14,142 bases of DNA from Bryobacterales bacterium (GTDB taxonomy: Bacteria > Acidobacteriota > Terriglobia > Bryobacterales > Bryobacteraceae), in the NCBI GenBank assembly GCA_003132865.1, contig PKYZ01000349.1, forward strand, positions 1 to 14,142. Direction: 5' to 3'. Both the position numbers and the translations under genes were made by a program. The notes below the pieces were generated by a model. It saw only the letters and a program-made list of their open reading frames with translations, was not told where the DNA came from and did not search any database. Positions 1 to 7,853 of this stretch are shown here, in pieces. Numbering within the stretch: position 1 is the stretch's first letter; each line of letters begins with the position of its first letter.

Positions 1-540
1 CAGGCCGGAGGCCTGTCCTACCACGCGGGACAGTTTCTCGCGCAACAGGCCGAGCGCCCGCTGCAATTGACTCTTCACCGTGCCCACCGGGATGCCCAGG
101 ACCCTGGCGATTTCCGCCGGGTCCAGATCCTCCTGGTAGCGCAATACAACGATGGCGCGCGCCTTTTCGGGCAACGCGGCCACCAATTTCTTGAGCGCCG
201 TGCCCAGCAGGGGATCGCCCGTGGGCGTCATCGCCACCGGCTCAGGCGCATTTTCCAGGCTCACCATGGGCCGGCGCTGGCGGCGGCGCGCTACATCCAG
301 CGCGCGATTGCTGATTACTCTGCGCAGCCAGAATTGCACGTGCTCTGGCGATTCCAGCTCCGCCAGGTGCTGGTACAGCGACAGAAACACATCCTGCGCC
401 AGTTCTTCGGCAACCGCCCGGTCGCGCAGCAAGTGCCAGGCGATACTGAAGACCATGGCCTGATGTTGCCGCACCAGGCTTCCGAAATCCAATCCGGACG
501 CCGCCGCGGGCGCCCGCCGGGGCATTTCGATTGCAGTCAC
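1..540 (-). CDS. ECF-type RNA polymerase sigma factor (C-terminus beyond left edge)
   Basis: Reading the minus strand from a GTG at 538-540 gives 180 codons without a stop up to the window edge. Sigma region 2 is at about residues 20-60, with the pattern LVRQHQAMVFSIAWHLLRD followed by AEELAQDVFLSLYQHL. Region 4 is near the edge: ALPEKARAIVVLRYQEDL, then the helix-turn-helix PAEIARVLGIPVGTVKSQLQ. This is the two-domain plan of extracytoplasmic-function sigma-70 factors, which direct RNA polymerase to stress or envelope regulons. The GTG start overlaps the stop of the upstream gene by four bases (GTGA), which suggests translational coupling; an in-frame ATG at 523-525 is the alternative start. 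No anti-sigma gene is visible, but one could lie beyond the left edge. The family is clear; which regulon it serves cannot be told. Confidence 0.93.
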   Translation of the reverse strand, partial: MTAIEMPRRAPAAASGLDFGSLVRQHQAMVFSIAWHLLRDRAVAEELAQDVFLSLYQHLAELESPEHVQFWLRRVISNRALDVARRRQRRPMVSLENAPEPVAMTPTGDPLLGTALKKLVAALPEKARAIVVLRYQEDLDPAEIARVLGIPVGTVKSQLQRALGLLREKLSRVVGQASGL

Positions 541-1370
541 TTCTCACTCATATCGTACGCGATCTTGCTCGAGACTTTCGCGCGCGTGAAGCCGCTGTTG
601 ACCATGGAGATCGACATGTTCCGCGCATAAAAGAACACGGCCCGGATATGGAACTCGCCGCCGTAGCTGACCGGAAACCACAGCCCGTCGTCGAACTTTT
701 CATAGCTGACCGAGAATCCCAGGCCTTTGATGTCGGTCCCCAACAGAACCTTCACCGCCATCGGTATATGCGTTGCGAACTTGGTGGTGACCATCACCGG
801 CTGACATTCCGCAGCGTCGATCAGCGCTTCCCCGTTCCAGTTCGCGTCCTCTTCGTGCGGCTTGGGTCGGAAACTGACGCGGTAAATCTGCCTGCCGCGA
901 TAAACTTCCTTACCTTCCAGGGTGAAGATGTACTTCGCCTGTTCCTTGGCGGTGAGGGGGAACATGTCGTGGGCGAGGCCATCCTTGGTGTCCTTGTCGG
1001 CGGTCATATCTTTGACCATGTCCCTGATGAGATCGCCATCGATATCCAGGTCCTTGATTTCCTTGCCTGGTTCGTCATAGGTGATGAACTTGCCCCCGCG
1101 CTCGCACTTGCCCTCGAAGTGCGTCAGTTTCTTCTCGACGCCGGCGGGGGTGGGAGTGACCAGGTATTCCAGCTTCTCCTCGCGCACCAGCTTGCCGTTG
1201 GTGCGATGGAAGCGCGCCAGGACTTTCTGATTATAGACGTACGCCCGGCGCATGTCCTGGGCGCGGGCTTGGTTCTCGGCCACGCGCGCCATAATCTGGT
1301 CGACCGTAGGCTCTTCGGCCAGCGCGGGGAGGATTGCAAGCGAAAGGAGGATGACCGGCAGAACGCGCAT
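537..1370 (-). CDS. Secreted LolA-like (outer-membrane lipoprotein-sorting fold) protein
   Basis: The frame is open from 1460, but I place the start at the ATG at 1368-1370, because it begins directly with a signal peptide (MRVLPVILLSLAILPALA, likely cut before EEPTVDQIM). That gives a 277-residue exported protein. The body is rich in alternating beta-strand patterns (for example YRGRQIYRVSFRPKP and IKGLGFSVSYEKFDDGLWFPVS), and the opening segment 'PTVDQIMARVAENQA' resembles the start of LolA/LppX-fold periplasmic proteins. No lipobox cysteine follows the signal, so it is probably periplasmic and soluble. Its stop overlaps the sigma-factor start, so the two are probably made together. The pairing suggests, but does not prove, an envelope-related role or a link to control of the sigma factor. 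Fold assignment is by eye and moderate; exact function is unknown. Confidence 0.75.
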   Translation of the reverse strand: MRVLPVILLSLAILPALAEEPTVDQIMARVAENQARAQDMRRAYVYNQKVLARFHRTNGKLVREEKLEYLVTPTPAGVEKKLTHFEGKCERGGKFITYDEPGKEIKDLDIDGDLIRDMVKDMTADKDTKDGLAHDMFPLTAKEQAKYIFTLEGKEVYRGRQIYRVSFRPKPHEEDANWNGEALIDAAECQPVMVTTKFATHIPMAVKVLLGTDIKGLGFSVSYEKFDDGLWFPVSYGGEFHIRAVFFYARNMSISMVNSGFTRAKVSSKIAYDMSEK

Positions 1371-1472
1371 AAAATGTCCGCTCACATAGTAATACGCGCG
1401 AGGGCGTGAGGAGAACGCATGAATTTCGCCGACATCCGGCAGCGCCTGGCGCCGCAGCATCGAAGCAGGGGC

Positions 1473-3281
1473 TTACTGGTACGCGAGTTGCTTCGAATCG
1501 TTGCTGAAATCGATAAAGTATCCGGCGTCCAGCCCGACGGCCGCAAACGAATTCTGGAATGGATACATCGCCACGAACAGATATCCCCGGTCCGGTGCGG
1601 ACGCCGGCATGGCATTCAAGATGAATTGAGGCACCGTCAGCGTCTGGTTTTGAGCCTCCGCCGCGCAGGCAAATGCGGTTGCGAAACCCCCATTTGAAGA
1701 ACTGCCGCCAAATAGCACGTAGCCACTCAGGTTACTTCCGGCCCACGTCACGGTTAGAGGCTGGCTCCGGTCTACTACATTCACCGAATCTTTATTGGTC
1801 CATTGCAAACCGCCGCTGGCCAGGGAAGCGGAGAAACGCCCTACATTGGCTCCGCCGGTCCCCGATAGGGTATAAGTGCCAACAGGCAACTGACCGCTCG
1901 CGTATCCGGATCCTAGTCCCACTTGGTACTCTCCAGTCGAACCCTCGGTTAGAATCTGCGTCCCGACAGGGCCTGAGAGGACCAGTTGGGCGCCTGCGTC
2001 GCGTGCCATGCTCGTAGCGCCCCCTTCCTTGAAGCTGAAAGACCCTGGCTGCGTAATCATACAAGCGCCTGCGGGCGGCAGTATGGAACCGAACTGCGCG
2101 GTGAGGCCATCGATTCCCCCGAGTTGAGTGAATCCGGCAGCCGCGCCATCGTCATCGAAGGACCTCGCGATGCGCAGAGCAGCTCGCAGGTCTGCCCTGC
2201 GAGCCTTTCGCGCGCGTGAGTACTTCTTGACGGCAGCCTTGACTAACCCAAGCCTCTGTGATCCGTGGGCCGTGATGATGCGCCTGACTTCCCGCTCCGG
2301 CACCTTCGCATGGAGCAACTGCGAGAATCGGTCCGTGAGGCTCTGCAAGAACGAGAATCCTGCGCCCTGCAAGATCGGTATCGCGCCAATTCCGGCCAGG
2401 CCGACTGTTACCGTCTGGCCGGCCTGGGCCTTCGTGACGAGATTTGAGGGGAAACCGACGCTGTCGGAGCAATTCTGACTGGGTGTTGCGATCGGAATCG
2501 TCGTGAAATTGCTCACCACCCCGCCCGAGCGCACCGCGATCGGCACGAAGCATCCCAGTGGCACTGTCGATGGTACCTGGAACACGATTTGATCCAGTCC
2601 GGAACAGCAGCCTGAACGGCCGGCGTATTGCACGCTTGCGGATTGGTTGCCGGCAAAGACCTCCGTACCGGGAAACTGGTTGCCGGGGAGTGGGCCTGCG
2701 GCTTCATTGCCGGCAACCGGTCCAAGGCCGGTCCCCCAGATGATGAGAATATCTCCCGGATTCACTGGGTTCTCAAACGATGCGACCTGATAATTGGGCC
2801 GGGTAACTATTCCCGCTCCGATACCATTGCTGCTCAGGGTGTAGGTGCCGAAGGCGCTCTGCACCACCGTGATCGGCGCCGGAGGACTCGACTGGTTGTT
2901 GTAGGTAACCGTAAGCGAGCCGCTGCCCGCTGGCACGCTCGACGGCAGAATCGCCGCGATTTGTCCGGCCAGCGAGTAGATCATGATGGCGTCGTAGGAT
3001 GTCGCGCCCATGGTTATTTGCACCGAAGTGCCCGCCAGTGCTTTCGACAGTGGAAAGGTCTGGGCATATTGCAACTGGCTAGGGCCAAGATTCTCACCGA
3101 ATACAACGAACAAAGACCCCCGCGCGATCCCGTAACCGTTCTCTCCGGACACCGCATAGCTCGCCGAATTGGAAATGGCGCCTACGAAAGTTTCGGAAAA
3201 TTGCCCGCTGAGAGCGCCGACAAGTGGCAGTGCGGCTATCGCTACAACCAGGCAGTGCAAAAGCGCCCTTGTGGATATCAT
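1473..3281 (-). CDS. Secreted protein with Solibacter-type TIGR03437 domain
   Basis: This 602-residue protein starts with a signal peptide (MISTRALLHCLVVAIAALPL, then VGALS). Residues about 35-265 match the pattern of the TIGR03437 domain, which is abundant in Solibacter-like Acidobacteriota: ISNSASYA near the start, 'GSLFVVFGENLGPS', 'IYSLAGQIAAILPSSVPAG', 'NPGDILIIWGTGLGPV' and finally 'DQIVFQVPSTVPLG' with paired cysteines (C225, C226). The domain has an immunoglobulin-like/IPT flavour and occurs at the cell surface; its molecular role is not established. Residues about 320-380 form a strongly basic stretch (VKAAVKKYSRARKARRADLR), and the C-terminal third is glycine/serine rich with beta character, unlike any family I recognise. 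It ends 102 bp before the start of the next minus-strand gene, so the two could be co-transcribed. The start choice is supported by the signal peptide, although no strong Shine-Dalgarno is visible. Confidence 0.85.
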   Translation of the reverse strand: MISTRALLHCLVVAIAALPLVGALSGQFSETFVGAISNSASYAVSGENGYGIARGSLFVVFGENLGPSQLQYAQTFPLSKALAGTSVQITMGATSYDAIMIYSLAGQIAAILPSSVPAGSGSLTVTYNNQSSPPAPITVVQSAFGTYTLSSNGIGAGIVTRPNYQVASFENPVNPGDILIIWGTGLGPVAGNEAAGPLPGNQFPGTEVFAGNQSASVQYAGRSGCCSGLDQIVFQVPSTVPLGCFVPIAVRSGGVVSNFTTIPIATPSQNCSDSVGFPSNLVTKAQAGQTVTVGLAGIGAIPILQGAGFSFLQSLTDRFSQLLHAKVPEREVRRIITAHGSQRLGLVKAAVKKYSRARKARRADLRAALRIARSFDDDGAAAGFTQLGGIDGLTAQFGSILPPAGACMITQPGSFSFKEGGATSMARDAGAQLVLSGPVGTQILTEGSTGEYQVGLGSGYASGQLPVGTYTLSGTGGANVGRFSASLASGGLQWTNKDSVNVVDRSQPLTVTWAGSNLSGYVLFGGSSSNGGFATAFACAAEAQNQTLTVPQFILNAMPASAPDRGYLFVAMYPFQNSFAAVGLDAGYFIDFSNDSKQLAYQ

Positions 3282-3301
3282 GGTCTGATTACTCGGCGTT
3301 C

Positions 3302-3307
3302 ATTATA
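3302..3307 (-). promoter_or_regulatory. Candidate -10 box for the TIGR03437 gene
   Basis: On the minus strand this hexamer reads TATAAT, a perfect sigma-70 -10 consensus, 20 bases upstream of the ATG at 3279-3281. The -35 region at 17-bp spacing (3325-3330, minus strand TGGCCG) is poor. The position is right for a promoter, but the support is a single hexamer. Confidence 0.35.
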
Positions 3308-3414
3308 CACCCGATCGCTGCAGCCGGCCATTCTTTTGCCGTCTTACTCCCGATCCCGAGCGACTAGAACTCCGGCGCATCATGTCCCGATGTCCGCATC
3401 ATAATGAGAGCAGG

Positions 3415-3636
3415 ATGACGGTGCGGGTGGAATGCTACGCGGGCCGGAAAGCGGACGAGCGCCCCATCCGCTTCTATCTCGACGGCCACGCGTATCTGGT
3501 CGAGGAGGTCGTGGACCAGTGGTGCGGCCCGGCCGACACCTTCTTCAAAGTTCATGCGAGCGACGGGAACTTGTACATCCTCCGCCACGGCGGGAACGAA
3601 GACGCGTGGAGCTTGGAGTCGTTCCGCAGGGCGTGA
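3415..3636 (+). CDS. Small conserved-looking hypothetical protein (73 aa)
   Basis: The ATG at 3415-3417 follows a plausible ribosome binding site (GAGAGCAGG). An upstream in-frame ATG at 3382 would add eleven residues without a good site. The protein runs MTVRVECYAGRKADERPIRF, then beta-strand-like segments 'HAYLVEEVVDQW', 'DTFFKVHASDGNLYILRHG' and 'DAWSLESF'. The alternation of strands with conserved-looking W, G and R residues suggests a compact beta domain. It recalls short acidobacterial hypotheticals and, loosely, DUF6504-type proteins, but I do not recognise it firmly. There is no signal peptide or membrane segment. It is divergent from the gene on its left and ends about 125 bp before kdpA, with no sign of shared function. 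Confidence 0.7.
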   Translation: MTVRVECYAGRKADERPIRFYLDGHAYLVEEVVDQWCGPADTFFKVHASDGNLYILRHGGNEDAWSLESFRRA

Positions 3637-3761
3637 GTGCGCATCCCGGTACGCGCGCCGTTTACACACTCCTGATTCCTTCCTTACGCCTTTTTGACCG
3701 CAAATCTGCCATACTAGCGCGTGGAGTATCTTCTGCCGCTATACGGCAGCGTGTGCCACTC

Positions 3762-5501
3762 TTGACCTGGACCAGTCTTTGCCAGCTCTTGGTCTTCTTA
3801 GGCTTGCTGCTGGCGATCACCAAGCCGCTGGGCTCGTACATGGCGAGCGTTTTCGAGGGAAAGCGGACTTTCCTTTCGAAACCCCTGCTGCCACTGGAGC
3901 GCCTCATTTACCGCCTGAGCGGCGTGAACCCGGAAAAAGAACAGACCTGGAGAACGTATGCCGGATGCTTCCTGGCGTTCGGACTCGCGAATTTCCTGCT
4001 CTTCTACGTCCTGTTGCGATGCCAGCGCTACCTGCCCGGGCATCCTGCCGGCGGCACTCCCCTTACGCCGGACCTGGCCTTCAACACCGCGGTCAGCTTC
4101 CTCTCGAACACAAGCTGGCAAGCATACTCCGGCGAGAACACGCTCAGCTACTTGTCGCAAATGGTGGGAGTCGCCGTCCAAAGCTTCACTTCGGCAGCCG
4201 CGGGGATGGCCGTGGCCATGGCGCTCATCCGCGCCTTCGTCCGCGAGCGGTCCGTCCGGCTCGGCAATTTCTGGGTGGACCTGACGCGCGGGGTCCTCTA
4301 CGTCCTGCTGCCGCTCTCGCTTCCCGCCGCGCTGCTTCTCTGCTCGCAAGGCGTCCTGCAAACGTTCCATCCCTACAGGCAGATCGTTACCCTGGAAGGC
4401 GCCAGGCAGACGATTGCGCTCGGACCGGTGGCTTCGCAGGAGCCCATCAAGCTACTCAGCTCGGATGGCGGCGGCTTCTTCAACGCCAACTCGGCGCACC
4501 CGTTTGAGAATCCTTCGCCTGTCGCGAACCTGCTGGAGATGCTCCTGGTCCTGGCCATTCCGGCGGCCTTCACTTACACGTTCGGGCAAGCGGTGAACGA
4601 TCGCCGGCAGGGCTGGACCCTTTTTGCCGTCATGCTCCTGCTCTTCGCTGGCGGCAGCTTGATCGCCACGGCCAGCGAGCAGCAGGGCAATCCCGCGCTT
4701 GATCGCCTGGGGATAGATGGCGGCAACATGGAGGGCAAGGAAGTCCGTTTTGGAGTCGCGGGGTCCGCGCTGTTCTCGGTGGTCGGCACCGCCTCCAGCG
4801 ACGGCGCGGTGAACAGCGCCCACGATAGTTTCACGCCGCTGGCCGAACTGATTCAGATGCTGAACCTCAAGACCGGCGAGGTGATTTTTGGCGGCACGGG
4901 ATCGGGCATTCTCTCGATGATCCTGATGGTGCTGGTAGCCGTCTTCATCGCGGGACTGATGGTCGGCCGCTCGCCGGAATACCTGGGCAAGCGCATCGAA
5001 GCCAAAGATATCAAGATGGTGATGCTGGCGTTGGTGGTGGCGGCCGCGGCCAACTTGATCGTCTCCTGCGCCACTTTTCTGGTCCATTTTCCGGCGCACT
5101 CCTACTGGAATCCTCCCGGCGCGCCGGTTGCCAACCTGGGCAACGGCGGTCCCCACGGATTGAGCGAGATTCTTTACGCCAACGCGAGCGCTGTCGGGAC
5201 GAATGGGAGCGCCATGGCCGGGCTGAACGCCAACACTCCATGGTTCAATCTGACACTGGGACTGGAAATGTTGATCGGACGCTTTCTGGTGATTGTTCCG
5301 GCGTTGGCCCTGGCGGGGAACCTGGCCCGCAAGAAGCGCGTGCCCGTGACCGCCGGGACCATGCCGACGCACGGCGTTCTGTTCGTGGTTTTGCTCACGG
5401 GGACCATACTCATCGTCACGGCACTGACCTTCTTTCCGGCGCTTTCGCTGGGGCCTATCGCGGAGCACTTCTTGATGCATTCCGGCGTGCTGTTCCGTTA
5501 G
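3762..5501 (+). CDS. kdpA: Potassium-transporting ATPase potassium-binding subunit KdpA
   Basis: KdpA is the channel-like, K+-selective membrane subunit of the high-affinity Kdp pump. The protein shows about ten hydrophobic segments and the family landmarks: 'LLLAITKPLGSYMASVFEGK' at the N-terminus, first pore loop FNTAVSFLSNTSWQAYSGE, second GGGFFNANSAHPFENPS, third GTASSDGAVNSAHDSFTPL, fourth ASAVGTNGSAMAGLNANTPW, and the C-terminal FFPALSLGPIAEHFL. Length from the TTG at 3762 is 579 residues, normal for the family. No ATG fits: TTG 3762 gives the usual short N-terminus, while GTG at 3753 is the alternative; neither has a clear ribosome binding site. The second pore loop reads SSDGGG where GTNGGG is usual. 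kdpB, kdpC and kdpF are absent on both sides, so the subunit appears orphaned. The reading frame itself is intact. Confidence 0.93.
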   Translation: MTWTSLCQLLVFLGLLLAITKPLGSYMASVFEGKRTFLSKPLLPLERLIYRLSGVNPEKEQTWRTYAGCFLAFGLANFLLFYVLLRCQRYLPGHPAGGTPLTPDLAFNTAVSFLSNTSWQAYSGENTLSYLSQMVGVAVQSFTSAAAGMAVAMALIRAFVRERSVRLGNFWVDLTRGVLYVLLPLSLPAALLLCSQGVLQTFHPYRQIVTLEGARQTIALGPVASQEPIKLLSSDGGGFFNANSAHPFENPSPVANLLEMLLVLAIPAAFTYTFGQAVNDRRQGWTLFAVMLLLFAGGSLIATASEQQGNPALDRLGIDGGNMEGKEVRFGVAGSALFSVVGTASSDGAVNSAHDSFTPLAELIQMLNLKTGEVIFGGTGSGILSMILMVLVAVFIAGLMVGRSPEYLGKRIEAKDIKMVMLALVVAAAANLIVSCATFLVHFPAHSYWNPPGAPVANLGNGGPHGLSEILYANASAVGTNGSAMAGLNANTPWFNLTLGLEMLIGRFLVIVPALALAGNLARKKRVPVTAGTMPTHGVLFVVLLTGTILIVTALTFFPALSLGPIAEHFLMHSGVLFR

Positions 5502-5509
5502 CATGTGGC

Positions 5510-5550
5510 GCACGCACTCGTGCGTGCCGTGTCGAGACTCGTCTCGACAC
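5510..5550. repeat. Tandem pair of perfect hairpins behind kdpA
   Basis: Two palindromes lie almost back to back, starting 9 bases after the kdpA stop. The first is GCACGCAC-TC-GTGCGTGC (5510-5527). The second is GTGTCGAGAC-TC-GTCTCGACAC (5529-5550), with a 10-bp perfect arm. Both are centred on the same hexamer ACTCGT. No T-tract follows, so this is not a classic rho-independent terminator. Paired short palindromes like this resemble REP-type intergenic repeats, and they could also stabilise the kdpA mRNA end. The right edge touches the end of the toxin remnant at 5551. Confidence 0.6.
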
Positions 5551-5815
5551 CTATACCGTGTTGGACTCAATGATGAAGTAAACCTTGTATACGTGCGCGG
5601 GTATCGCCCGTAAAGAAAACGCCGAACTGCAACTGTGGGGCTCGAGAACTGCCGGTAGATGGGACACTGGTCCGGCATAGCCCGCAGGGACTGAACTGCG
5701 CCTTCCAGTCCGCTCAGCCATTGCGGGCCGCGTAACGGGGCTTCCTGAACGAGGCGGCGAAAAAAGTTTCCAGGTCCTGTTCGGCGCGCGGACGGAACTC
5801 AACGCGGAATGCCAT
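5551..5815 (-). pseudogene. Frameshifted remnant of a RelE/ParE-family toxin gene
   Basis: On the minus strand, three frames together spell a RelE/ParE-type toxin (plasmid-stabilisation family). From ATG 5813-5815 frame one gives MAFRVEFRPRAEQDLETFF. After a T6 run a second frame continues RRLVQEAPLRGPQWLSGLEG, then AVQSLRAMPDQCPIYRQF and VAVRRFLYGRYP. A third frame then gives PAHVYKVYFIIESNTV and a stop at 5551-5553. The order and spacing match intact family members (AExDLE, W..GL..A..SL...P..CP, R..LYGR.P.VY...F.I). At least two frameshifts are needed, and the usual C-terminal RH..R segment is missing where the hairpin repeat begins. No antitoxin partner is recognisable in 5816-5984. I infer a dead gene; a sequencing error would have to have happened twice. 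Confidence 0.65.
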
Positions 5816-5984
5816 GCTTGGCGCGTAGTTGGGCGAAAACCTGCTCTGCGGGCCGTCCTTCTCCATGCCGCCTTCTTCGAAGTCAAGGTAGAGACTGCAA
5901 CGCCGCCCTTCCCGCCCCACATGCGCTAAAATCACAGTATCCGGACCTGCCGCGCTACTGAATAGCAGATCCGAATATCTCCCT

Positions 5985-7853
5985 ATGCCGACCGCCTCCA
6001 CAACCCGCGCCGAAGAGTTTCGAGAGCAGCTCGCGCGCCGCGCCATGGTAGCCGATGGCGCCATGGGCACCATGCTCTATTCGCGCGGCGTGTTTATCAA
6101 CCGCTGCTTCGATGAGCTGAACCTCTCCACGCCGGACATGATTCGGCAGATTCACCAGGAGTACGTGAAGGCCGGCGCGGAGATCCTGGAGACCAACACG
6201 TTCGGCGCCAACCGCATGCGGCTGGGGGCCTTCGGATTGGCCGAGAAGCTGCGCGCCATCAACCAGGCGGGCGTGCGGCTGGCCCGTGAAGCGGCGCGCG
6301 AAAACGCATTCGTGGCGGGCGCCATCGGTCCGCTGGGCGCGCACATCGAGCCGCTGGGGCCCACGTCGTTCGCCGAAGCGCGGGCCATCTTCCGCGAGCA
6401 AGTGGAGGTGCTGCTGGATGCCGGCGTGGATCTACTTATTCTGGAAACCTTCGGCAATCTGGACGAAATGCGCGAAGCGCTGTTCGCCGCGCGCGAGGCC
6501 GCCGGGCCGGACATGACCATCGTGGCGCAGGTGACCATCGACGATAACGGAAACCTTCCCGAAGGCACGGAAACGGAAGAATTCACGCGGCGTCTCGACG
6601 AGTGGCCGGCCGACGTGATCGGGGTTAATTGCTCGGTGGGTCCGAAGACCACGCTCGAAACCGTGGAGCGCATGATGGAATTCTCCTCCAAGCCGGTCAG
6701 CGCCATGCCGAACGCGGGCGTGCCTGTGCGGGTGGAGGGCCGCAACCTTTATCTATGCTCGCCGGAATATATGGCGCAATACGCGCGGCGGCTGCTATGG
6801 GCGGGCGTGCGCATCGTGGGCGGATGCTGCGGCACCACGCCCGAGCACATCAAGCTGATCTACGCCGAAGCGCGCTCGCTGCAGCCGGTGCAGAAAAAGC
6901 TGGGCGTGACGGTGGAGGAGCCCAAAGCCAAAGCGCAGGCCATACCGAAACTGCCCATGGCGGAGAAATCGCAACTGGGCGCCAAGCTGGCCGCGGGGAA
7001 ATTCGTGGCGTTCGTGGAGATTCTGCCGCCGCGCGGGGTGGACGCCTCCAAAGAGATCGCGGGCGCCAAGCTGTGCGCCGCGCAGGGCATCGATTGCATC
7101 AACGTGCCGGACGGGCCGCGGGCCAGCGCGCGTATGAGCTCGCAAGTCACCTGCCAGCTCATTCAGCGGGAAGCCGGCATCGAGGCGGTGAACCATTTCT
7201 GTTGCCGCGACCGCAACATTCTGAGCATCCAATCGGAGCTGCTGGGCGCGCACTGCGCGGGCGTGCGCAATCTGATCTGCATCACCGGCGATCCGCCGCG
7301 CATGGGCAGCTATCCGGATGCCACCGCCGTATTCGACGTGGACGCCATCGGCCTGGTGAATATCGCCAACAATCTGAACCACGGCCTGGATATCGGCGGC
7401 AACGCCATGGGATCGCAGACCGCCCTGCTGATCGGCGTAGGCGTCAATCCGGGCGCGCCGAACATGGAGGAAGAGATCCGCCGCTTCGAGTGGAAGGTGC
7501 AGGCCGGCGCCGAGTACGTGGTGACGCAGCCGGTGTTCGATCTGGCCCTGCTCGAGCAGTTTCTGAAGCGCATCGAACACGTGAAGATTCCGGTGATCTG
7601 CGGCATCTGGCCGCTGACCAGCTTTCGCAACGCCGAATTCATGGTGAACGAGTTGCGCGTGCCGGTGCCGGAGCATTACATGGAGCGCATGCGGCAGGTG
7701 GACAACGCCGAAAAGTCGCGCCAGGAAGGCGTGGCTATCGCGCGCGAGATGGTGGAGCGGGTGCGCGGCATGGTGCAGGGCGTGCAATTGAGCGCGCCTT
7801 TTGGGCGTTACCAGATGGCTATCGACGTGGCGGAAGCGATTGGGCCGCGCTAG
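5985..7853 (+). CDS. yitJ: Bifunctional homocysteine S-methyltransferase / 5,10-methylenetetrahydrofolate reductase (YitJ-type)
   Basis: This 622-residue protein fuses two methionine-synthesis enzymes. Residues about 10-295 are a homocysteine S-methyltransferase (methionine synthase MetH N-terminal/BHMT type): DGAMGTMLYSRG near the start, ETNTFGANRMRL, AGAIGPLG, and the zinc-binding cysteines in GVNCSVGP (C216) and GGCCGTTPEH (C281, C282). Residues about 327-620 are a MetF-like TIM-barrel flavoprotein that reduces methylenetetrahydrofolate to methyltetrahydrofolate: EILPPRGVDASKEI, CITGDPPRMGSYPDA, GVGVNPGAPNMEEE, GAEYVVTQPVFD and CGIWPLTS. The linker (about 296-326) is lysine/alanine rich. 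The same domain order is known from Bacillus YitJ. It lies 14 bp upstream of tsaC on the same strand. The ATG has no strong Shine-Dalgarno, but the N-terminus fits the family. No SAM or cobalamin riboswitch could be recognised upstream. Confidence 0.95.
   Translation: MPTASTTRAEEFREQLARRAMVADGAMGTMLYSRGVFINRCFDELNLSTPDMIRQIHQEYVKAGAEILETNTFGANRMRLGAFGLAEKLRAINQAGVRLAREAARENAFVAGAIGPLGAHIEPLGPTSFAEARAIFREQVEVLLDAGVDLLILETFGNLDEMREALFAAREAAGPDMTIVAQVTIDDNGNLPEGTETEEFTRRLDEWPADVIGVNCSVGPKTTLETVERMMEFSSKPVSAMPNAGVPVRVEGRNLYLCSPEYMAQYARRLLWAGVRIVGGCCGTTPEHIKLIYAEARSLQPVQKKLGVTVEEPKAKAQAIPKLPMAEKSQLGAKLAAGKFVAFVEILPPRGVDASKEIAGAKLCAAQGIDCINVPDGPRASARMSSQVTCQLIQREAGIEAVNHFCCRDRNILSIQSELLGAHCAGVRNLICITGDPPRMGSYPDATAVFDVDAIGLVNIANNLNHGLDIGGNAMGSQTALLIGVGVNPGAPNMEEEIRRFEWKVQAGAEYVVTQPVFDLALLEQFLKRIEHVKIPVICGIWPLTSFRNAEFMVNELRVPVPEHYMERMRQVDNAEKSRQEGVAIAREMVERVRGMVQGVQLSAPFGRYQMAIDVAEAIGPR

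Noticed and set aside
577..2220. Short shared string TTCGCGCGCGTGA near 577 and 2208
   Set aside because: A GC-rich 13-base match inside two unrelated coding regions is expected by chance.
3432..3761. N-terminal extension of the kdpA frame
   Set aside because: It overlaps the small gene at 3415-3636 in another frame and has no KdpA similarity; the family N-terminus starts at about 3753-3762.
4452..5678. 408-residue minus-strand frame opposite kdpA
   Set aside because: Low-complexity His/Gln/Arg-rich antisense shadow of kdpA. Only its first ~35 residues are meaningful, and those belong to the toxin remnant at 5551-5815.
5502..5984. SAM or cobalamin riboswitch ahead of the methionine gene
   Set aside because: No conserved core of a SAM-I, SAM-II, SAH or cobalamin element was found, and most of the interval is accounted for by the hairpins and the toxin remnant.
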